Positions 54,301 through 63,300 of a stretch of 64,000 bases of DNA are shown piece by piece. Each line of letters begins with the position of its first letter. Position 1 is the stretch's first letter. Under the pieces are notes generated by a model that ran no database searches, was not told the DNA's origin, and was given only the letters and a program-made list of their open reading frames with translations. The stretch is taken from NCBI GenBank assembly GCA_965199685.1, contig OZ241323.1, positions 620,001 to 684,000 on the forward strand, written 5' to 3'. Both the position numbers and the translations under genes were made by a program. Source of the DNA: SP5GCR1 sp965199685. Its GTDB lineage: Bacteria > Pseudomonadota > Gammaproteobacteria > Poriferisulfidales > Oxydemutatoraceae.

Positions 54301-57300
54301 ACAGCTATGTAGTCGGCACGATTACAGCACAACGAGATGACGAGTTTATAGGCGGTTTAATTGGTGTACGCACATCGTCTGCTATTGAAATCATCAACAG
54401 TTATGCGAGTGTCTCGGCAACCAGAGTCGGTGTATCGCAAGGTTTATTCGGTGGTAATAGAGATCTAAACGATACAATAGCACCGACCGTCCGCACAAGT
54501 TATTTAGACAAAGATATCTCCGGGGTCAGGGTGACCTTAGGAGAGAGTAAGCCCACCGTTGAGCTACAATCACCGACGAGTGCAACTGGTATTTACATGA
54601 GTTGGGGTAGCGATAATTTAGGTAATTCAGATAACTGGGATTTCGGCAACGATAAGCAATACCCGGCGATTAAATATAATTTGCGTGGCGATGTGATACC
54701 AATATCCGATGATGATGCACATTGCGGTGCAGCAGATATACAAAAACGCCTCGCTGCTTGTCAAACTTTACTTCGTCATCAAGGCAGCCTATTGCAAGAC
54801 TTACAATTATCTGAAGGTGCGGGTCTGTCAAGTCCTTTTTCATCTGCGTTATTTGATTACGGTATATCAGTGAATGTAGATCGGAGTATCATTCACCTAT
54901 TACCGACTGCATTTAATGCAGCCGTAATGATTGAAGTTTTTAAGGACGGCAGTTTGATAGAGATCATTAATAGTGGTAAATGGACAATGCCGATACCGTT
55001 GAACGACTTCGGCAATACGGTTGTCAATTTGGTCGTAACAGAGGGCAACCGTCGTTCTTATGAATATCAATTCGTCGTCAGTCGGCTCAACATCGTAGCT
55101 CAAAACATAGATAAGGATGGTGACGGATTAATAGATATTAGCAATGCGACCCATTTGAATGCCATCCGACACCGCTCAGACGGCAGTGCTTATAAGGAAA
55201 GTGGAACTGCCGATGTGATCTATTGTCCCGCCGGGTGCATAGGATATGAATTGACTGCCGATATAGACCTCGCTGAGGTTGATTGGCAGCCTATAGGCAG
55301 TTTTAGTGAATCTTTTACCAGTGTATTTAGAGGCAATGGGTATACGATTTCTAACTTGACCATAAAGGCAGATAATACCAACGATGTGGGTTTGTTAGCA
55401 GCGATTGGAAATCGTGGCAGAGTTGAGAATGTCGGTCTGGTGAATGTGAACATCACTGGAAGCAACAATGTCGGCAGTATAGCCGGCTACAACTTCGGCA
55501 CGATTATCAATAGCTATGCAGACGGCAAGCTAGTAATCATTGGCGATTACGCAGGAGGTCTAGTTGGTAGAAATGGTGGTACGATCGCCAATAGTTATGC
55601 GAATGTTGATGTACGCGCAAATGGTAATCATGCCGGCGGTTTGGTTGGACGGAGTGAAATGGATGGTTCTATTGTTAATAGCTATGCCACTGGTGACGTA
55701 CGGACGAATAGAGGTTTTGGAGGTGGTTTAGCAGGTAGGAATAATCGTGGCATGATCGCCAATAGCTATGCCATTGGTGGCGTGCGAACAAATAGCGGTA
55801 TCGTAGGAGGGCTGACAGCTTCCGGGGAATCAATTGTTAATAGTTATTATAGAGCAGGTGCGGTTATCTCTGGGACTGATTCACTTATTGGTAGCGATAA
55901 AACTGCAGCGGCACTCAAGGCTGGTGTGCCGTCGGATGATATCTATACCGGATGGGACAGAGCGGATTGGCATTTTGGCAATATAAAGCAATATCCGGCA
56001 TTGCTCTATGCGACAGGCGATGGCAACGATATGGCATGCAGGCAACCATCCTCGCAGCAGATATCGGATTGTAGCGTTAGATTTTCCGCAAGCCTGTCGG
56101 AGCATGACAAGCATGATAAAGGGGTCGTCTGTCGTAGTCATTTACTGAGATTATTGGAAGAGACACCGTATTGTGGAACATTGCTACCCGGACAGCGTAG
56201 CGGGCTATTTCAGTTGGAGTTTTCAGAAAATGCATACTTGATTCCAGCATTTAATCCCGAGATATACAACTATCATTTAGTTGTTGGTTTGGGAACCACA
56301 TTTCGTACCACACCAACTACCTATTACGGTACCGATACGATAACCATCAATATGGATGACTTGAGTTCATTGACAAGTAGCGGGCAAAGTTCATCTTTTA
56401 CTCTAAGCGACGATCTAGACAGCATTGTGTTTAAGGTTCAATCCGCAACGCAGGATATGACAACGATCTATACGATTAAGGTTCATGGTTTGATGGTAGT
56501 AAACGATTTGATAAGTATTGATTATCTGGAAGATTTGAACCTAATGCGTCACCCCTTAGCGCAGGTGTCTACTACTTTGAAGGATTGTCCGATAGATACC
56601 CAAGATAATGTGCGGCGATGTCATGGCTATAGATTGGTTAGAGACTTAGACTTTAAGGATCCTACGAGTTATCGTGCCGGTGATCTCAACCCGATATGGA
56701 CGACTGGTAAAGGCTGGCAACCAATAGGAGATAGTAGCAATCCTTTCACAGGTTTATTTAATGGAAATGGACACACGATCTCAAATCTTAGACTTAAGGG
56801 TGATGCTACTGGTTTATTCGGTGTTTTGGCGAACGCTGCGAGAATTGAGAACATTGGTCTACTCAAAGTAGATATTGATGTTAGTAATAACGGCGGTGCT
56901 TTGGTAGGTGAGAATCACGGTGAAATCGTCAATAGCTATGTGATAGGAGGTTCAGTACGAGGTGCTGAGTATGTGGGTGGTCTAGTCGCTAAGAATCACG
57001 GTGCAATCATCAATAGTTATACGCATGTTGATGTGGGTATCGCTGATCCAAGACGAAACCTTAGTAGTGGTGGTTTAGCTGGCTCTCATTCAGGCGATGC
57101 AAAAATTCACAATAGTTATGCACGCGGTATGGTTGGTGGTGTGTTTCATGCGGGTGGTTTGGTGGGACGCGCAAATGCTGAAATTACTAATAGCTATGCG
57201 ATTAGTGAGGTTTTCGCAAATGTGAATCCAGGTGGTTTAGTCGGTACGAGTGAACAAACAACTGTCACCAATAGCTATGCCGTCAGCGGCATCTTATTGA

Positions 57301-60300
57301 ATTCATCCATGGGTGGAGGGTTAATAGGTAGAAGTACTCGCAGCTTTGTTAATGCGAGCTATTGGAATGTGGATACGAGCGAAGTAATGGATGACGAAAA
57401 TAATGCTAACGGTATCGGCAGGACGACGGCAGAGCTTCAAACTTCTGAGATCGGAGACGGAATCTATAGCGGTTGGGATAGCAACAAGTGGTATTCCGGC
57501 AGTAACTCACAATATCCAGTATTGAGATATACCAGTGCCACTGATGTACTTGCTCGCCCAGCGTGCCGGGCAGCCGACGACAGAAGCACTGAGATGCCGG
57601 TATGTGGCACCTTGTTGCCGGCTCAACGTCTTACTGGTTTAAGCAATTTAGCACGCTCAAATCTTACTGGTCAGGTTGTGCTATTAAGACCCGAATTTGA
57701 CTCTGGGATATACGATTACGAGTTGATATTGAAAAGCGATGCACGTGAGTTTGCCATCATTCCGAATGCATTTAACACGAATGCGGTGATTACACTCAGC
57801 GACGATAGCGGAACGAATCCGATTATGGAATTACCAAGCGGGCAAGCCATTACTCTTATAATAGAAAATATCAATAATCTTTTGCTGACTTTGGTAGTGG
57901 AAGATCCTTTGATATCTGAAACCACGAGAACGACGTTCTATAGTATTAAGGTAAGCAAACATCCTTTTATTACCGCCAACGACATAGACGAAGATGACGA
58001 TGGTTTGATAGAGATTCGCAGTGCCGACGATTTAAGTGCGATTCGTTATCAATTAGACGGCAGCGGTTATAAAGCGAGTGGCAACGATACCAAAATCACC
58101 GTAGGGTGTCCGACCGTTGGTTGCAGAGGCTACGAACTGGCGGCGAGCATAGACCTTTCTGGTTTCGATTGGCATCCGATTGGGGCGATTGATGATGCGA
58201 CGCTTGATTGCAACAATACGCAAAGTCAATGTTTTGCGGCGATATTTGACGGCAACCGGGCATTAGGCTACGAGATTTCTGGTTTGAGCCTCACTGCCTC
58301 GCAACGAGACAATGTTGGTTTGTTTACAGCATTAGCCGATGGTGCGCGAGTCAGGAATGTCAATTTATCGGATGTAGATATCCGAGGTCGCTTTGGTGTC
58401 GGGAGTTTAGCCGCTTATAATGCCGGTGAGATAGACAACAGTTATGCGAATGGTATGGTGGTCGGAGAACGTGATGTCGGTGGTTTGGTTGCTTACAATG
58501 TCGGTCGTATTTCTAATAGTTATGCCTATGGTGTGGTATCGGGTAGACGCTCAGTCGGTGGTTTGGTCGCTCGCAACGAAAGTGGTGGGATGATTGCAAA
58601 TAGCTACAGCCTGAGCCGTGTATTGGGCAATAATAATATAGGCGGTTTAGTCGCTTTGAATCTTGGTTCTATTGCAAACACTTATGCAAGTGGCAGTGTT
58701 CAAGGAGTCACACTTATCGGTGGTTTGATCGGTGAGAATGGCGGTTCGGTTCGCGACAGCTATGCAACAGCGAGTATTTTATGCACAGGTGTGCCTGAAT
58801 GTACATCGTATACGATTGCCACCGGCGGTCTAATTGGTGGCAATGCCGGTGGTATTGCGGTAAATAGTTATTGGGATATCGCAACCAGCAACATACAAGA
58901 ATCTGCTGACGGTGTCGGCAAGACTACCGTGCAACTGCAATCGGGCAACAGCCAATCGTCGGACGCAAGCAGAGCTTATTACAAATGGAGCAAAGGCAAT
59001 TGGCATTTCGGCAATGTATATCAATATCCGATCCTTAAATATACCAGCAGTACCGAAAGCACACTTACGGGTTTGCAATCTTATGGTTTGGAAAGTTTGG
59101 CAATCGCAGAAGTTGTATCGCTATCTCCGCATTTCAATACGACTAAACTGAATTATCGCGTCGGCGTAGAATTGGATGCGAACATAAGGCAGTTGCATCT
59201 GATACCGAGTGCTTCAAACGACGAGGCAATAATCCGCATCGTAAGTGATAACGGTTTTGATGAGACGGTCGAAAGCGGCACCAGCAGTTCAGCAATTATG
59301 CTACATTCCACTGGCACAACCGTGATTGGCGTTGAGGTCTCGGGAGATCGTCGTGTACGATATCACTTTGAGGTAGATTACTTCTCTTCCGGTGTCCAAA
59401 GAAATGTTGATACCGACAAAGATGGATTGATAGAGATTCTGACACTGGAGGATTTGGATGCGATACGCAATGCTCTGGATGGTAGACAACTTAGACAACA
59501 AAACGACGACGGTATATTGATAGAAAATGCCAAGGGCTGTCCGATTACTGGCTGTAAGGGATATGAGTTGTTACAAGATTTGGACTTTGACAACCCAGCA
59601 CATTATCAAGCAGGGCGCGTGAACACCGCGTGGACTACTGGGGCAGGGTGGCAGCCGATAGGAACACAAAGGTATCCATTCACGGCAACATTCAAGGGCA
59701 ACGGTTATACGATTTCTAATTTAAGGATGAATAGACCAGACAACGATAGTGGTTTATTCGGCGTGATAGACGGTGGCGAAACTGATGTTGCAATAGAAGG
59801 GTTAGGTTTGTCAGGGGTAGACATAGTCGGAGGTGTGCATGTAGGCGGTTTAGTCGGCTATAATCGGGCAGGCAACATCAGCAAGAGTTATGTTACTGGT
59901 TCTGTGGCAACAATAGGCAGAGATGAATCTGCAATCATAGGCGGTTTGGTGGGCAGGAATGTTGGTGGATCCATCACTGAGACATATTCAGAAACTCAGG
60001 TGAAAAGCAATCTGGCGGATAGCTTAGCGGTGGCATTGGCAGGTGGTTTGGTTGCTCTAAACGAGAACCGTGGTCGCATTGAGAATAGCTATGCGGTGGG
60101 TTCGGTAATTGGTCGGGACAGTGTCGGTGGTTTGGTTGCTTCAAACCAAAGTTCTAGCGAAATCATCAATAGCTATGCGGTGAGTAGAGCGATAGGTATC
60201 GGAGCGATGTCTAAGGTAGGCGGTTTGGTTGCCGTCAACGATGCGACGGTCGGTGATAGTTACTGGGATATGGAGGCGAGTGGTGTTGCATTGAGTGCCG

Positions 60301-63300
60301 GTGGCACTTCCGCGACCACGATAATACTCCAATCGTCTACACCAACTTCATCGATAAACAGCGTTTATAGAAATTGGGGTGCCAATGTTTGGGAGTTTGC
60401 AGATGCGAATCGCTATCCGCTACTTAAAGCCGTGAACAATGCACGACTACTTGCTCCCGACGGGAAGAGTTTGTTGCAAAGTTTTATTTTATCGGATAAT
60501 GTTCGCTTATTTCCATCGTTTCATCCGCTGATTTTTGACTACGATATCATCGCCGAGTCGAGGCAGATGAGTGAAGTACGAATTGATACGACATCAACAC
60601 GGGTAGACACAACGATTGATGTTGCTTGTAGCGACGGCTTGGTATGTTCCTCAGGTATACCGTTATCGTTTGTGTTGGACGGTAGCTATGCACCGCAGAT
60701 TACTATAACTACCCATAATCCTGATGCTGGTGAATTATCATATAACTTTTCAGTACGGTACGCTACATCGGAAATCAAGCGAGTGACGGCAACGACAACA
60801 ACAACTCTATCCATGCCGTTAACGGTAGCCGAAGGCGAGCGTGTTCGTTTGATAGCTCCGTATGACATTGGTCTGAATGAAGATTCGTATCGCTATAGGT
60901 GGCGACAATTGGTAGGCGATGTGTTGAAGTTCAACGATACGCTATCGCCAGTTGATACACAGAGTGCCGTATTGGATTTCACGGTGCCTATCAATGTGGT
61001 ATCTAAGCAAGACGATAGCCACATCGTGCAGTTGATTGTAGAAATCGCTGTTGGCGAAGACATCTATCTAAGCAAAGCAATATCGTTGATAATTTCCAAA
61101 CGCGACAACGATTCGGCTAATCGCGTTCGCTTGCTTGAGGATAATGACAAAACCTATACTTATACCGTCCGATTTGAAAGAAGCGACAGTAGCGAGTTTG
61201 TAGACCGCGATGGCGGTTTTGCTTCAGCCTATATACAATGGCAGCGTCGTCGTAGTGAAGCAGAGGGTTGGATAAACCTAGTGTCTACGCCTACCTATAC
61301 TATTCCTAACGAAGGAGATTATCAATATCGTGCGCTTGCCGTTTATGAGGACCAGCAAGGTTATCGTGAGCAATTTGCATCCGAGGTCATAAACTATTTC
61401 GACATAGACGACGATAACGACGGTTTGATAGAGATTGCTTATCTGGAAGAATTGGATGCGATTCGTTATCAACCGGATGGCAGCGGCTATAAGGCAACCG
61501 CAAGTGCGGACAAAATTACTACAGGTTGTCCTAGTAGTGGTTGCAAAGGCTACGAGCTGATAAACGATTTGGATTTTGCCGACGATGCAAGCTATCGTAC
61601 ATCAGATCCAGCCGCACGTTCCGTACTTAAGAATAGCTGGACAGTAGGAAATTCCAATTTCACTGATGCAAGCGATTCCAGTTGGCAGCCTATAGGTACG
61701 CTTGATGCCGTGTTCAACGGCAATGGTTATACGATATCCAATATGCAAATAAATCGTAGCGTTGGCACTCAAAGCAATATCGGTCTATTTTCCCAAATAG
61801 GCATAACTGGAGAGGTTAAAAACTTGGGATTGATCAATCCGACAATCAAAGGTCTAGTCGGGATCAAAAATGTAGGTGGTATCGCCGGTAGAATGGATCG
61901 TTTTATGGAAAATTATGGTGAAATCATCAATAGCTATGTGGTTGGTGATGCTACCGCCGGAGATACCGATAAAATAATAAGAGGTGATGTCGGGCGCAGT
62001 GGCCAGACAGGATTCATAGGCGGTCTAGTTGGTTGGAATAAAGGTCTTATTCTCAATAGCTACGCAAAGATCAATGTGGTTGCCGAAGATTCCGAGACAC
62101 CAGATACAAATAGGCAAGTCGGAGTAGGTGGTTTGGTCGGCAGGAATATAGACGGTGGCAAAGTTTATAACAGCTATTCAACCGGTGAGGTGAAAGGACC
62201 GTGCATAGTCGGTGGTTTGGTAGGGAATCAGTTTTCCACCAACTCAACTCAGTTACTGACAAGGAGCGAAGTCAAAAATAGCTATATGACAGGTAATGTG
62301 GAAACAGGATTTGGGACATGCAGTAATCCAAACATCAAAATTGCTGGTGGTTTAGTCGGTAGGAACACTAATTCAACGATTGAAAATAGTTATACTTTAG
62401 GTGAAATTTTGGGTGATGGTACACTGGCTGGTTTGGTTGGCGAAGGGTCTGCCGCCAGCAATAGTTATTGGAATACTGACTCGAATTGTGAGCCTATTTT
62501 TTCAGATGGTAGTTTAGTAGGTTTGCAATGCTTTGGGATAATCGGAAATGTGGAGAATTCAAGACAGCCAAGCACCCTTAGAAGCCCTATTGCTCCGAAT
62601 ACCGAATTGGATACATGTCCTGAACTTTCCGCAGATGAGTCAAAGTCCAAAGATGTATGCAAGACCTATGTAAATTGGGATGTTGCCGATTGGGATTTCG
62701 GTACCAGTTTGCAGTATCCAGCACTCAAATACGGAATTGGACTGGTGGACACACACGGCCCAGGTTGCGACAAGGATCCCGAAACGGCATTGCCGCATTG
62801 TGATGCTCTGTTGCCTGGTCAGCATGCCGATGAAGTTTTATTGAATAGTTTGAGTTTATCTGCCAATTCAAGAAATGTGCAGTTGACTCCGAGTTTTATG
62901 CCGAATAGGTTCAACTACGAAGCTGTTATTGAATCCGCGGTGGCACCAGTGCTTATAGATATCGTTACAATGGTCGCCACTAATACTGAAATAACGTTTC
63001 GTAAAGACGATGGATCACTGTTGCTTAAACAATCTGACGGCAGCGTACAAATTACTACGAGCACATCGTTTGGGTTTAGGATTGAAACTTCAAGTGCGAA
63101 TAATAGGGACGCAAGCTATCAAATACAGGTACGCTTGAAATATCCGCTTCAGCCCAATATATCAAAAGCGGTCAATGGGAGTACTCCTACCGAATTAATC
63201 AGAGGAAATATTATTAGCATAGACGAAGGGGATGCCGTTCGCTTGGATGCTGCGAGTAGTTTTGGGCAGAACAATCCGCCGTTGAATTATCAATGGAGTC

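Noticed and set aside
53134..59151. Small plus- and minus-strand frames within the giant gene
   Set aside because: They are shadows of the repeated modules and recur at equivalent places in several modules.
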